64,000 bases of DNA, taken from positions 1,612,001-1,676,000 of the forward strand of contig JALGAS010000007.1 in assembly GCA_023078685.1 (NCBI GenBank), read 5' to 3'. Numbering within the stretch: position 1 is the first letter of the stretch; each line of letters opens with the position of its first letter. This document shows, one piece after another, positions 39,401-50,643 of this stretch. Origin of the DNA: Neopestalotiopsis rosae (Eukaryota > Ascomycota > Sordariomycetes > Amphisphaeriales > Sporocadaceae). The position numbers and the translations under genes were made by a program. Under the pieces are notes generated by a model. The model was given only the letters and a program-made list of their open reading frames with translations, ran no database searches and was not told the origin of the DNA.

Positions 39401-41686
39401 AAGAGCCTTTCGTTTGGCTTCGAACAGTTCCTTTTCAGACTCTGCTTTGCTCTTTTCTGGGGACATTGTCGAAGAGTCGGGAACTGAAGCAGATGCAGTC
39501 GAGTTTGGCGCTGTGCCCAGAGTAGTATTTTCAGTGGATTGCGATTGTGCTGCCTTGTGCTTAGCCGCCATCCTGCGTCGCTCATTGCGCTTTTTAGTCG
39601 CTATTTTGCCTGTTCCAGGTACACCTGTAAACTCGGCTGGTTTTGAGCCTGACTGGCCCTTAGCTGATACAGCTGGCGCCGATTTTGCAGTTGGCTCTAC
39701 TTTTCCCTCCGATATTTCTGTTTCTTCGCTTTCGGATTCAGAGCTTGTGTCCTCGTCACTGCTATCTTCTTCCGAACTATCGTCGGATGAAGTCTCATCG
39801 TCCGCATCAGATTCCTCGCTACTGCTCGAACTAGCAATCGAACTGGTTGGGGCAAGTGCACTGTTCACGGACTTTTGGGCTCGAGTGGTGGCACCAGTCT
39901 TTGCCGACACTTCTTCCGGCGCACTGTCGCTGTCACTGTCGCTGTCATCCTCGCTGCTGCTTGTATCGGAAGCTTCTGAACCATCGCCGTTGACCGCACC
40001 GCCATTGCCGCCGGCTTCTTCGTCACTGGAAGAGGTATCATCCGAGGATGTATCGTCTTCTACCTCGCCCTCTTCAGAACTCGAGCTAGTGCCGCTGCTT
40101 GACGTTTCCTCTTCGTCATCGTTGCCCTCGTTATCATTGGCTTTTGCAGACTCCTCCAAACTAAGCCTACCACTGGTGAGAGTTTGCGACGTGGACTTGC
40201 TATTGCTGTCAGATTTGTCGTTCTCAAACGACTTATAAAGTCCTGCCATAGCTTTCAGGGCGTTTCCGGACGAGATTGTTCCAGGAGGTAGACCCTGACG
40301 ATCAAAACGTTTGATGAATGGCGTAACTTCGTCGTCGTCATCATCACCATCGTCGTCGTCCTCGTCTTCTTCCATATCCTCGCCGTCGTCAACGTCGTCA
40401 TCATCGTCATTGGCAAGTTCATCCTCTGCACCAGATCCGCCATGGCTCTTCTCAGCAAGATTTTCTGGGTTCTCTTCGGCAGCAGGCTGATCTTCTCTGC
40501 TCTGCCAGCGTCTCAGAAGTTCGGACTCAGGCAATTTTGGCGCAAAAGCCTGCGAGAGTGTAAGGTAGGACTTTCGCAAATCTCCCACTTCTGCCGCTAG
40601 GACCTCCTGGCAGACTTGGACAGGCGCAGTCGGGAATGCGGTGAGAAGAGCATCAATTTCGTTCTTTGGTTTGTCACCAGATCCTTGTTGGCCGACAGGC
40701 TTTTCAATGACTGCGTCAGTCTCCTCTGCTGCGGCAGGGGAAGCCTGATTACTCGTTTGTCTGCTTCTTCTCCTGGAGGAACGTCTTACGACGGTGTCCT
40801 CCTCTTCACTTTGTACACTGTCTTCTTCTCCGGCACTGTTTTGAAGATCTGCGAGCTCTTTCTCCAGGTCGTCTTCGACTTCGTCTTGCTCGTATTCCAT
40901 GTCGTCGTCCTCATCTTCCTCGGAGGCATTCTCCAGTGAAATATCGTCCTCCGGAAGCTGATCTTCAGTCTGCTCATCTTCAACCTCGTCGTTTTCGTTG
41001 TCGAGCCCGTTGTCAGAGTCCACATTATCAAAGTCGGCCGCTATCCTGACGCTCTTTCTGCGACCCTGGAATTCCTCTTCTCCATTGGTGAGAAGAAGCA
41101 TTGGCTCCTGCTCCTCTTGCGGCTCGTCGTAATCTGCATCATCCTCGTCATCCTCGTCCGAGTCAAGCTCTTGTTCCGCAGGACCGACACGCCGCCGCTT
41201 TCGTGGCGGAATGTCAAAGACTGGCCGACCTCTTGGCGCCCCCAGCAGAGGCCGTCCAAAGGCCAAGCCATCAATCAGGTGTCTTCCGTCATTTGATATT
41301 TGGTGGCGTCCGCTCACTCGGCGTTGTCGAAGATCGTCTGTAAAGAGAGGGCGGATGCTAGTAGACTTGTTAGTCCTCTACCAACTAGTGTCATTCCAAC
41401 GTCTTGAAACAAGGAAAACTTACAAGACTTGATCGTCCTCCTTCAAGACACTTTGTACCGGTTGAAAGTGCAAACACTCGTAGAAGGTACCGTCGCTGCC
41501 TTTGAGCTCGACCGCATAGTCTTCCAGGCCCCAGTCTGCGCTCTCCAAAGGCAGGATTTGATTAACGTCCTCCAGAAGCTTTGAGATCGTCGGTTTATTC
41601 TCCACAGCAACGGGCCAGATGATGTTGGTCTCAGGTAGACCGTTGCGACGGACCACCAGGCGCAGTCGTAGAGGCGAAGCCATCAT
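36437..41686 (-). CDS. Large acidic nuclear-type protein with ubiquitin-like N-terminus and coilin/Tudor-like segment
   Basis: The function is not established. Exon 1 (41686-41424) and exon 2 (41357-36437) give 1,727 residues. Residues 1-88 resemble a ubiquitin-like fold of the coilin N-terminal type (LRLRLVVRRNGLPE..., ending DDQVFIRPL), followed by a conserved-looking stretch with GRHQISNDGRHLIDG and a basic run PRKRRRVG that could be a nuclear localisation signal. About 120-600 is a series of Asp/Glu and Ser-rich tracts broken by basic patches such as KKRNERRR. Around 1005-1080 there is a compact segment (NGMVITWKQFILSK, TGVICRIDDDATGLEVML) like the Tudor-like domain of coilin. The tail is again low complexity and ends with a basic patch (KRLNKGRKPSARF). 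The start has two adjacent ATGs (41686, 41683). A fungal coilin-like or RNP-body role is an inference from domain order. Confidence 0.8.
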
Positions 41687-42696
41687 GGAGACATGCGCAG
41701 GTCTCGTCGAGGGCAGGCAAGGTAGGCAGGCGCCTCTTTCTGCACGTCCAAACGCTGTTTCTTCTGGACGTGTAATGAGAAAGTCTATTATTTGAGGAAG
41801 CTGATGACTTCCGACTGCGTCATTTCGTCAATAAAGAGGGTCAAACGCCATGTAGAGATTTCCTCTGCGAAAAGTGATGCGACTGCTGGAGAAGCGCTAT
41901 CGATTATTTGTGACGCGATTAAAGCTTGAACATTTAGACCCGCGACAGCGGGCCAACGCGCTAGCAGAGACCAGCCCAGTTTGCGTCAATGGACCCTGGA
42001 AAGCACCCAAAACCCCATCGATAGTGGGGTAAACACTATCTTGTAACTCGGCATATTGTGAACGAGCTGCAAAGCGGGTGAACACGAATATAGAGGCGCA
42101 AATATGCAGAGAATAAGATACTATTACTTTGATTGGACAATTTGTGGCTGTCTTTTCTTTTTTTCCTTGTACATTTTCAAGTACTTAGCTGCCTGATATG
42201 TCACATTATATTTCGCGATTATTGAATCTCTGTTTATACATTTTTTTTCCGCGGGTGCAGTAATAAATCTGTTGCTATGAAGATCTCGCCATTTAAATCT
42301 ACATGGCCCAACTCGTTCGCTAGCCGTCACAGATTGTATAGTCAGCTCCATGCCATGAGACTGATACGGGCTACGCGACATTTACTGAGATGCATTCCTG
42401 CACACGTCTCCGACAGTCGCATTGTAATTTCCGGATTCTTGTTTGTAGATGTGAGATCATGCAGCACAACACAAACAGCATGCAAATTGGAAATATAGGC
42501 CAAAAAGATCCTAGGTTAGTGAGCTGGCGCTGGTAATGGCGGCATATTGCTCCGAACACTGTTGAGCATCGCTCTCCAAGCCTCAAGTGTTCTGCTTCTT
42601 GCTATTTTCAAGACGACATATCCCGAGCGCGATGCCGAGATGGGAGAGAGTCAAGATGCTTCATTGGTTGGTATGATCCATGCATATTGCACCAGA
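41687..42696. other. Intergenic region between coilin-like and RIB1 genes
   Basis: About 1 kb upstream of the coilin-like gene and downstream of RIB1, both on the minus strand. It has T-rich tracts near 42160-42250. No gene was seen. Confidence 0.55.
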
Positions 42697-43927
42697 TCAC
42701 GAGGTTGGAGGTGCTCCTCCCATATCGAGCATATGTCCCATCTTTTCAATCTAGTAAATTTGTTAGTCGTGCTTTTTTGCTTTTTCGAGTGACGACAGAA
42801 CATACCTTTGTCTTCAAATAGCCCTCCACCTCCTGGCTCCTAAAACCGCCCTTGCCTTTCCAACTCAGTGGTACCATGGCCACCCTCTCCTTGACTCTGA
42901 CTTCTCTGTTGGGTCCTTCAACTGCCCGGATCTTGTCCGGGTTGTTGGTGAGCAGTCTCACCTCCTCTTGACCCAGGTCCAGTAGCATGGCAGTGGCAAG
43001 ACCATAACTTCTCGCGTCGGCCGGGTGCTTCAGCAGCAAATTTGCTTCCACTGTGTCCGAGCCCATATCTTGGAGGTTGTAGGCTTTCAGCTTCTCGCCC
43101 AAGCCGATACCGCGCCCTTCTTGCCGCAAGTAGATAATGATGCCGCCGTTTCTGATTTGCGAAGGGAGCGCCATCAATCGAGCAGCCTCGTCCAGCTGCT
43201 CACCGCAATCGCACCTCGCTGACCACGCTGTCTCTCCAGTGTAGCATTCAGAGTGAATTCTCACCAATGGGGGTCCATTCGGTGTTTCTGGTTCGGGAGC
43301 GGAGGTTGAAGGACCAACCATGCCACTGGTCGTCCGTCCTGGAAAGAGTCTGCCAGTGTAGGCGCCGCGGACCATTCGGTCCATTTCCGTCTCGCCCTCA
43401 CGTGGCGCATCGAGACTCTTGCTACGAATGTTGTTTCCAAAGACAATTGCAAGGTGCTCCTTGTTGTCCACGTTATTGGTGTAGAGGTGGAGGAACATTT
43501 CTGTTCCGGTAACAGTCGGGATTCGCGCGCGTACAATGCATTGTACTTCTGGTAGTGTTTGAAGGAGTTTCGGCCTCTTGACTCCCGCTCCGCCCGAGGG
43601 CAAAGATGAATCTACAGGAACGCTTCGGGGCTGCTCCGTCGAAGGCGTCGCGGTGCCCGGGGTAGCCGGCGGGGTGAATTGAGGAGACAATAGCGAGGGA
43701 GGCGGCGGCCCTTGGTCGTCTGAGTGTGTGGAAGCAGAAGTAGACGGCCTCGGCTGATCGTTGAGCGAGGACAAGGCCGCAAGAGATAGGGCGTCTCGTT
43801 GCAGTTGATTGGAGTTGGGTGCCGCGGTTTCATGGTCGCCAACAGGCCGCGATCGCGGGGAGTAGAAGGACGGCAGGTCGGCCGTCTCCTCGTGCCACTG
43901 CTCTTGCTCTTGTTTCCTCCGATCCAT
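42697..43927 (-). CDS. RIB1: GTP cyclohydrolase II
   Basis: The first enzyme of riboflavin synthesis: it opens GTP to diaminohydroxyphosphoribosylaminopyrimidinone, formate and pyrophosphate. Exon 1 (43927-42806) and exon 2 (42750-42697) are joined across a 55-base intron with branch site GACTAAC, giving 391 residues. The catalytic domain starts near residue 126. Zinc ligands are Cys228, Cys239 and Cys241 in [19 protein letters not shown]. The substrate loop [16 protein letters not shown] lies at about 265-280, and LLTNNPDKI at about 325-333. The last 17 residues come from exon 2 (IEKMGHML...), which fits family members better than the read-through frame. Residues 1-120 are Ser/Pro/Gln-rich and disordered, an extension common in filamentous fungi and absent from bacterial RibA. 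It is a monofunctional enzyme, with no DHBP synthase domain. Confidence 0.95.
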
Positions 43928-46784
43928 TGTGGAAAAGAGATTGTCGAAATTCGACGGGTCAACAATGAGATATGAATTGAGACAATTGAGTCGTTATTTT
44001 AGTGTACAATGCCGACTCTCGCAGCAAAGGATGAGATGGCGCAATCTGACGGCGAGTCTTTGGGCGTTGGCGGGGTCGGGAACTGAGCGGCCGTTCGCAA
44101 GTTGTGACGTGGGGTTACGATACCGGAAGGGATGGCGATTACCGAGTAGGTATGTAAGAGAAGAAATTGAAGCTGGCAGAACAGAACCAGAGCCAGAAGG
44201 AACAATGTGAATACGTAGATAGACGCTCGGAAACAGTGGAGAAGATCTCTCTGGTGTTTCTCAGGTCTAAGAATATCGAGGACTCAGCTTATGAGATTAT
44301 CTCCCGCGATTACTCTAGCTCTTGAGGGTCATTAGTCAGTCGGGTTCTATCACGGTCGACGCCGAAATTCTGCGCTATGGATATGACTGACAGGGCTCCA
44401 GCGCTCTGGGAACTTGTACTAAAAACCAATGCGGCCCTTGCATGCGGCAATGCAATTGAATGCGGGGAATTTCTTTTTTCTTCTTCCAGGGTCTCGCAGA
44501 TTGGGAGCGCAGTTTGACGGCTTCAATGTCCGGCTCAGACTGTTGACTGACAATTTCTCAATACTCATGAGAAAATATATTCACACTTCACGATTTTGTG
44601 TCCTGCTCCTCATTGCTTGTACACAAGATCTGTTGCCAGAGCAGCTACAAGACGTGAACACCAGCCAGCTGTCTGACTGGCTTCATGCTTCGGATAGACC
44701 CATCGGAATTTGGTGGCAGATCCGACAGTTGCCGCCCCGAGCACATGCCGCCGATCACGGTACAGACCCCGACCTCAAGCGCCAGGCGCCCATATAATAC
44801 CACCGATGAAGCATATTATCATGAGCCGACAAGCACTTGATGACATCATGACATGAGGATAGATTTCACTTGAATCGTCATTAATGTATGGTCTTGTTAT
44901 TGTTTGCATGGTTCATGTGCTCATCATAGCGGAAGCCGGACTTGTGCACTCTATACAGCAACTACATCGGGGTGCATTTGATAATGCTCCGGGGGTCAAT
45001 CGAAGCTCTACAGTAGAAACCTTTCCATGCCTTCATTTTGTCTCTGGGGAATGGGTCGTAGTGATCTGCTGAACATTTACAAGACTCAGGAAAGTTGCGG
45101 ATGTCTCTTGAAGATTGTTGATGCCGGAAATCATTAGACACCAAGAATTATGACCCCAGAACAACGTTTGGAGAACGAGATTGCGTCCAAATTTCACCAA
45201 GTCCTTCACATATAAGATAAGCGCCTCTGTGCAGACCCGCTCGAACACATGTAGACGCGCAAGTCTTTCTGAAATGCAAGCTTATTACACCCGGTCATAG
45301 TTTAGGCGAGTCCGAAAACAAGAGTGCTCGTCAGCATAGCTGTAGGCTACCATAATCAAGGATATTGGTTGTCGCATCTCAGTGGCGTGTACGCACTATT
45401 AAACTCCAGTACAATGATACACAAGAGTAGGCCGTTCCCAGGGATTATCGGTCTCTGACAGATCTGGATCAAGTTTAACATGTGGTTTGGGCAGTGTCGA
45501 AATGGGCAGATGATGGTAAACAGGCCGATCATTTGAATATTATCATACTGGCGGCGCGATTCATGTTCTGGGCGCTCCTGTTACTTTTGTTCATATATTA
45601 TTGATCTATTCACGACAATGAGAACCCATGTAAAGGCTATAACCATCTCAGACCATGAGCCAATCGGAACGTCCCACGTCCATGTGTAATCGAGAGATCC
45701 GCCTCATTTCACTGCAAATTTAACCCACGCAAAGGTCGTAAGCAGCTCACTTTGTAGCCAATAGTAATGAACCGCATTCCTGGCATATCCCCGATTGGAA
45801 TAAGCAAATGCTACTATTTCACTGCAATTTCAGCTAATGAACACGCTCAAGTCAGCTATTCGTTCCAGTCAATATTAATAGATTATGAGAGACAGCTATT
45901 ATTTTTTAACATTCCAAGTATCTCATATCAGAACCAGCAATTATGTACCTCCTTCTACTCGGTATCGTTTCACTGCTTTTCATTGCCCATGAGAGCTGCA
46001 GTTCGCTCTTGTGAGCTGACGATGCCGCGATACTTATCCGCCATCGCAGTCAGATTCGATGTAAGATTGACCATTTACGTGTCAGGTCGAATTTTAGCAA
46101 TATATATATATATAATTCCATCTACAGAATAATAGAGCAGTATATGGGTACGCAATTTAAAGCTAATCTCAAACTCAACCACGCTTACAATCGATTATAA
46201 CACGATGTTCTTGATGCTGAGCCGGGCGTTGACTCGAAAAGCCTACGAGGCCTCCATTCATGGCACCATAGACTTGTGACATCTAATACGAGACGCAGAA
46301 TCTGAAGGGTTTCACTGCAGCCAGTATTCGCAACGAAATGCACATTTCATATTGATCGATAGCGTTGGAGGAGCATTCTTCTATAACACAGTACGACCAT
46401 CTACTTTTGAATTTGCTAGGACATCAATGCAGTAAGGAGATGACATTACGAATAAAGGGAACACATCTTTTATCATGTAAACCCTTGATGTTGATATCAT
46501 TTTCTCGGCATGAGCCGTAGCGTCCAAAGCCTCTGTCCTTGTCAAGACCCTGTTGCCGGTCAAGCTCATCACCACGGCACAGGACTAGCAACCACACAAT
46601 AGCTTTTGAAGATCCCTGTTGAACTTAAGCATCCAATGTTAATGAGCAGCATGCAGGCAGATATGGACAACCGTCCAACACCGCACCAAGGATTGCCTTG
46701 TAAGTAAGGAAGATGAGCAACTATGAGATGCTGGAGCATGATTAATGAGAATATTTAAGCAAACGATCTTCAACAACAAGAAAA
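43928..46784. other. AT-rich intergenic region upstream of RIB1 and tRNA-Met
   Basis: About 2.9 kb with no coding frame. The part from about 45.3 to 46.4 kb is visibly AT-rich and contains a TA dinucleotide run at 46101-46114. This could be an old decayed element, but I see no terminal repeats or remnant transposase. Confidence 0.5.
46101..46114. repeat. TA dinucleotide repeat (TA)7
   Basis: Seven perfect TA units in AT-rich non-coding DNA. Confidence 0.85.
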
Positions 46785-46893
46785 GTCTTCGTGGCTCAGT
46801 TGGTTAGAGCGTCAGTCTCATATCATATACATATGACTTGATTGAGTACTTCAAGATATCTGAAGGTCGTGAGTTCGAGCCTCACCGAGGACA
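46785..46893 (+). tRNA. tRNA-Met (CAU), elongator type, with intron
   Basis: The gene folds as a complete cloverleaf. The acceptor stem GTCTTCG pairs with CGAGGAC (one G-U), with discriminator A at 46893. The D arm is GCTC/GAGC. The anticodon stem TCAGT/TCTGA with loop CTCATAA is as in yeast elongator tRNA-Met. The T arm is GTGAG-TTCGAGC-CTCAC. Anticodon CAT is at 46819-46821. A 35-base intron lies at 46823-46857, one base 3' of the anticodon, the canonical position. The mature length is 74. The core and variable region AGGTC match the elongator rather than the initiator. A T-rich stretch follows immediately. Confidence 0.93.
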
Positions 46894-46900
46894 TTGTTTT
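46894..46900 (+). terminator. RNA polymerase III terminator of tRNA-Met
   Basis: The sequence TTGTTTT directly follows the discriminator base. Its T4 run is sufficient for RNA polymerase III termination in many fungi. Confidence 0.6.
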
Positions 46901-47138
46901 GCCCTGGGCTACGAGCCCTAATTACTTTTTGTTAATTGGGCAGTACCTGACTCGAGGCTTGTGTGCCTACTTGTATTTATGGAGCTTTCGTAGGGTAAAA
47001 TAGAATGCGCAGTACGTAATTCGGGGCGCAATATACTTCGGTCGGCGACCACAATCTAGTACTACTTGCTCATCGTACCGGTCAGTACAGTCGCCAAAAA
47101 GCAGAAACTTATATGTTCAGGATAGCAAAGCGGTGGGC

Positions 47139-47143
47139 AAAAA
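47139..47143 (-). terminator. RNA polymerase III terminator of tRNA-Ala
   Basis: Five A residues on the plus strand give a T5 run on the minus strand, one base beyond the tRNA-Ala 3' end. Confidence 0.7.
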
Positions 47144-47144
47144 G

Positions 47145-47239
47145 TGGACGAACAGGTGATCGAAACCTGGACCTTCCGCAATTAACATTTGACATTCATC
47201 AGATGCAAAGCGGATGCTCTACCACTGAGCCATTCGCCC
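47145..47239 (-). tRNA. tRNA-Ala (UGC) with intron
   Basis: The minus strand folds as a full cloverleaf. The acceptor GGGCGAA pairs with TTCGTCC with discriminator A, and the third pair is G3-U70, the main alanine identity element. The D arm is GCTC/GAGC. The anticodon stem TCCGC/GCGGA has a loop carrying TGC. The T arm is CAGGT-TTCGATC-ACCTG. A 23-base intron sits in the anticodon loop just 3' of the anticodon, and the mature length is 72. It lies tail-to-tail with tRNA-Met, about 250 bases apart. Confidence 0.92.
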
Positions 47240-47535
47240 CATGGAGTGCCTCCGGAAACCTCCGAATGCCCTCACTACACCAGATGCATGAGAATGCTTC
47301 TGATTGGCTGAAACATTTTTCATTATTCATATCTATACTCCTGGTTTTGCAAGACATACCGATGAGCTTGGGCATTAAAAGTCATATTGGACATACCGTA
47401 TGATGCATAATCCCTCATTTCATTCGAGCAGCTTCACCCAAGATAATATCGCTATTGCTTAAATAATCATAGGTATTCATAATGATGATGGGTATTCATA
47501 ATAATCATGGGTATATCTATTTGCATTTTACTTTC
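47240..47535. other. Short intergenic region with a tandem repeat
   Basis: The stretch holds the upstream side of tRNA-Ala and the 3' side of the flavin oxidoreductase gene, with the 19-base repeat listed separately. Confidence 0.6.
47462..47514. repeat. 19-base tandem repeat, about 2.8 copies
   Basis: Units start at 47472 (GGTATTCATAATGATGATG) and 47491 (GGTATTCATAATAATCATG), with partial copies on both sides. The units differ at a few positions. The repeat lies just beyond the stop codon of the flavin oxidoreductase gene, so it is probably in its 3' untranslated region. Confidence 0.8.
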
Positions 47536-48795
47536 TTATAGCTGCGAAGGCATTCCAAGCGAAGCCTGGATCTTCTGGATCACTGCAGGATCGGTGAGCT
47601 CGTCGGGCTTCTGTCCATTTGCAATCTGCTGAATCTGCATCTTGGCAGCAACAAGTCTGATGAAAATATTGTCCTCCTCGATCGAGTACTTGCCCACGCC
47701 CGTCGCCTTGCCAGCGAGGATCAGCTCGGGCAGGTCGGGGTCCTGGCAGGCGGCGCGGCCAATACCGACGCCGTGGACGCTCTCCAGGGCCTTGACCATG
47801 CCATCCACGGTCTTGAAGCCGCCAGTCGTGTAGACCTTGAGCGAGCTGACGGACTTGGCGATCTGCTCCGAGAACTCGATAAAGTAGGCCTCGCGCTTGC
47901 GCGTACTCTCCTTCTTGTGGACGAAGCCGTTGGACTCGTAGGTTCCTCCGCTCGTCTCGACATAGTCGAAGCCGGCCTTTTCCAGAGCCTGGCACAAGAG
48001 AATGGCCTCCTCGGGGGTGAAACCCTCCTCCTGGAATTCGACCGAGTTGACCTTGATGCCCAGAACAAAGCTGGGGCTGACCTGGGCCTTGATGGAGGCG
48101 GCGATCTCCAGAATCAGGCGCATGCGGTTCTCGAGGCTTCCTCCGTACTGGTCTGTCCGCTTGTTGGTCGTGGGGCTGAGGAATTGAGCCAACAAGTAGC
48201 CGTGGGCGCCGTGCAGCTGAATGCCATCGAATCCAGCCTTTTCGAGGTAGACGGCGGCATGCGTGAAGCCCTTGATGACGCCCTCAATATCCTCCTTGGT
48301 GGCAGCGCGAGGCTTGGCATAGGTTCTGCCCATGGCGGGAGTGATCAGCTGCATGTCGCTGGCGCTGATGGGGTGCTTTTGCACATTGTCGGGCACCTGA
48401 CGTCCGGGATGCGAGACCTGGGGAACGATCAAGCTGCCGTGTGCTTTGCCGGCAGTGGCAATGGCCTTGAAGCCCTCGAAACGCTCTCCCTCGAATGGGG
48501 CATCGACCGGAACGATCATGTTGCCGGGCGCCTCGAGGTGGCCCGGGTCAATCATGACATTACCAGTCAAGAGCTGTCCCCATTTTCCCTCACCCCATTT
48601 GCCGTAGAGCTGCGCAAGGTCCTTGCCAGGAATACCTCGTGCTGAGAGATCTGTCTCGTGGTAGGTGGCCAGGCCCTCGGACATGGCGCCATTGAGGAAG
48701 CGGTTGATGGCAACTCGCTTGGAGACAGGAAACTCCAGAGGTTGACCCAGAGGCGACGGGTCAACGCCCGCTGATCCATAGTGTGTGTCGGTCAT
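47536..48795 (-). CDS. Old Yellow Enzyme family NADH:flavin oxidoreductase
   Basis: An FMN-dependent ene-reductase that would use NAD(P)H to reduce activated C=C bonds, in the cytoplasm. It is a single exon of 419 residues. The TIM-barrel family signature is clear: the substrate-binding HGAHGY at 195-200 (His195, His198 and the proton donor Tyr200) followed by LLAQFLSP and NKRTDQYGGSLENR (about 211-224). The N-terminal FMN region has KRVAINRFLNGAMSEGLA, and the C-terminal phosphate-binding part has YTTGGFKTVDGM and GVGIGRAACQDPDLP. The N-terminus lacks a targeting sequence. It resembles the NADH oxidase-like branch of the family in ascomycetes rather than the classic yeast OYE. No secondary-metabolite genes lie next to it, so a detoxification role is possible but unproven. 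Confidence 0.93.
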   Translation of the reverse strand: MTDTHYGSAGVDPSPLGQPLEFPVSKRVAINRFLNGAMSEGLATYHETDLSARGIPGKDLAQLYGKWGEGKWGQLLTGNVMIDPGHLEAPGNMIVPVDAPFEGERFEGFKAIATAGKAHGSLIVPQVSHPGRQVPDNVQKHPISASDMQLITPAMGRTYAKPRAATKEDIEGVIKGFTHAAVYLEKAGFDGIQLHGAHGYLLAQFLSPTTNKRTDQYGGSLENRMRLILEIAASIKAQVSPSFVLGIKVNSVEFQEEGFTPEEAILLCQALEKAGFDYVETSGGTYESNGFVHKKESTRKREAYFIEFSEQIAKSVSSLKVYTTGGFKTVDGMVKALESVHGVGIGRAACQDPDLPELILAGKATGVGKYSIEEDNIFIRLVAAKMQIQQIANGQKPDELTDPAVIQKIQASLGMPSQL

Positions 48796-50643
48796 TTTTC
48801 TGTTATTTGGTTATGCTTTTGAAGATATCAAATGCTGTGTGTTAGAAAAAGAGGAAAAGTCTTGGTAGTTCATATTATATACTCAGGAGATGCCCGTCGT
48901 GTAGACGGCCTATCCCAAAGACGGTGAATATCCGATCCCGTCCCTCCGCAACATTTCTGTCGCCACGGCCGGCTCCACAGTTGAGCTCCACGCACGACGG
49001 AGCAACAGACGGGGCTAGAATCTGTCATGACTGGCATCAGGAAATCGGCATCAAGGTGAACATTATGCCGACATTGATAAGACGATCGTATAATTGCCCG
49101 GATGACTCTTCAAATAAGCCAGGTGGCGCATCCTTTCTGATGTCTGACTCCTCTGCATAATGTACACACGCAGTATGGGACATCACAACGCAGGGGGTCT
49201 GCTAAAGAATCGTTTCGAGGGCCCATCACGTCACGTCTTGGTGGTGCTGCAAGGGAAGAGCCTGGCTAGTTTAGAGCATCACAGGGGTGGCCGATCCAAG
49301 ACGCCGCTGCATTTCGGAGACATAATAGCAGAAAACGATTTCTAAGCAATCCTGAACACCTAGCGGTCAAAATTCTGAATACAGCGTTGGGAAACGATGA
49401 TTGGTCAAAAGTCGGCTAGTAGTTCGTCCGGCTCCCCAGGCGCCAGGGGCACTGCCGAGGTCTGCACGGGATTCAGACCCCATGATTCAGATGCCGGCGT
49501 GCAAAGCCTATTTCTCGAGTCGGGCGCAGATGCTGATACCCCCACGTACCAGCGAACGCCTCGACAGCAACATATGCCTGAAGCTGCCTCACTTGTTCGA
49601 CCAAGCCAACTCTCATGGCTCGACTGTGTTCATCCGGTATACTTGCGTATATTGCACGGTATTCTGCCATCATAGACACTTCAAATCAAGTTAACAGTTT
49701 ACGAAGATGCTTGACGCCAGAATCTTAGAACAATCTCAAAAGTATTCGTGGGGATGCCGGTAGAGGAAAGAAATTCAGATGATGAAGAAGAAAGAATGAA
49801 AGGAGCTGGAGAAAATGAGAGAAGTATAACACCCATCATCGCAGCGAGATCTGGAAAGATTTTGTCCCACCAGATTAGCCTTCTGCTTGAACGTTAGCTG
49901 GAACTGTGTTATTCGACTTCGTTATACTGGTTCCACATCTGGCAGCTTCAAAGTAATGACCATTCATCCAATCAGCATCGTCAGCATCGCACCTTGGGAG
50001 TTATAATCTCTGTACGAGTGTAAAGCTACTGAAGACAACCCACGAGTCTTTTTCAAGAGATGCACTCCAGAACGAGTGGTCGGTCCATGACGATTTTGCA
50101 AGCCTCAGATGGGACGAATGGACATGACAACACCACCATGCGAAGACGTCAGGATTGAATGGACCTTCCTGTGCAAGAAAACGCCAAGACGATTCATTTA
50201 TAGCGTGCCAGTCCGATTATAAACCTCGAGCCATATTAGAAGCTATCCAATTATGGTAAAAACAAGTAAACGTCGGAGTTAAATGCTTCGGCCGACATAG
50301 GGAAAGCCATCGCTTGCTAGGCGATCCATTTATACCCGGTAACTGATCGTCGCATGAATAGTCACTGCGGACACAGATACCTGACGAAATGCCTCCTTGT
50401 GATCGCTTGATGCCGAATAATCTAGGATACGCAGGCGATGTTGAAGAAAGAGTTTACGTATGCTTTGCGGAGCGAGCGCCAATTTGCGAACTCGGCATTA
50501 GACGACAGAAAGTCGAACAAGGGGGACTTCTTGCATATATAAAAGAACCAGAGTCATGCCGCTCGACTGATAATGATTTGGTCATCCAACCTGAACAAGC
50601 AGTTTGCAGTGTACTTGTCTGATTCCTTCTCCCTCAAGTCATC
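48796..50643. other. Intergenic region between divergent oxidoreductase and royal-jelly-like genes
   Basis: About 1.85 kb of shared upstream sequence. A purine-rich stretch lies near 49770-49830. The right end carries a TATA box. No gene was seen. Confidence 0.55.
50536..50544 (+). promoter_or_regulatory. TATA box of the royal-jelly-like gene
   Basis: TATATAAAA lies about 100 bases before the start codon at 50644. Position and match are good. Confidence 0.55.

Noticed and set aside
39348..40238. A 296-codon plus-strand frame rich in Ser, Leu and Val
   Set aside because: It is the antisense of the Asp/Ser repeat tracts of the large acidic protein; such repeats keep the opposite strand open. 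It has no domain and no independent support.
47773..48645. A 290-codon plus-strand frame
   Set aside because: It is the exact antisense of the well-supported flavin oxidoreductase and is open because of that gene's codon bias.
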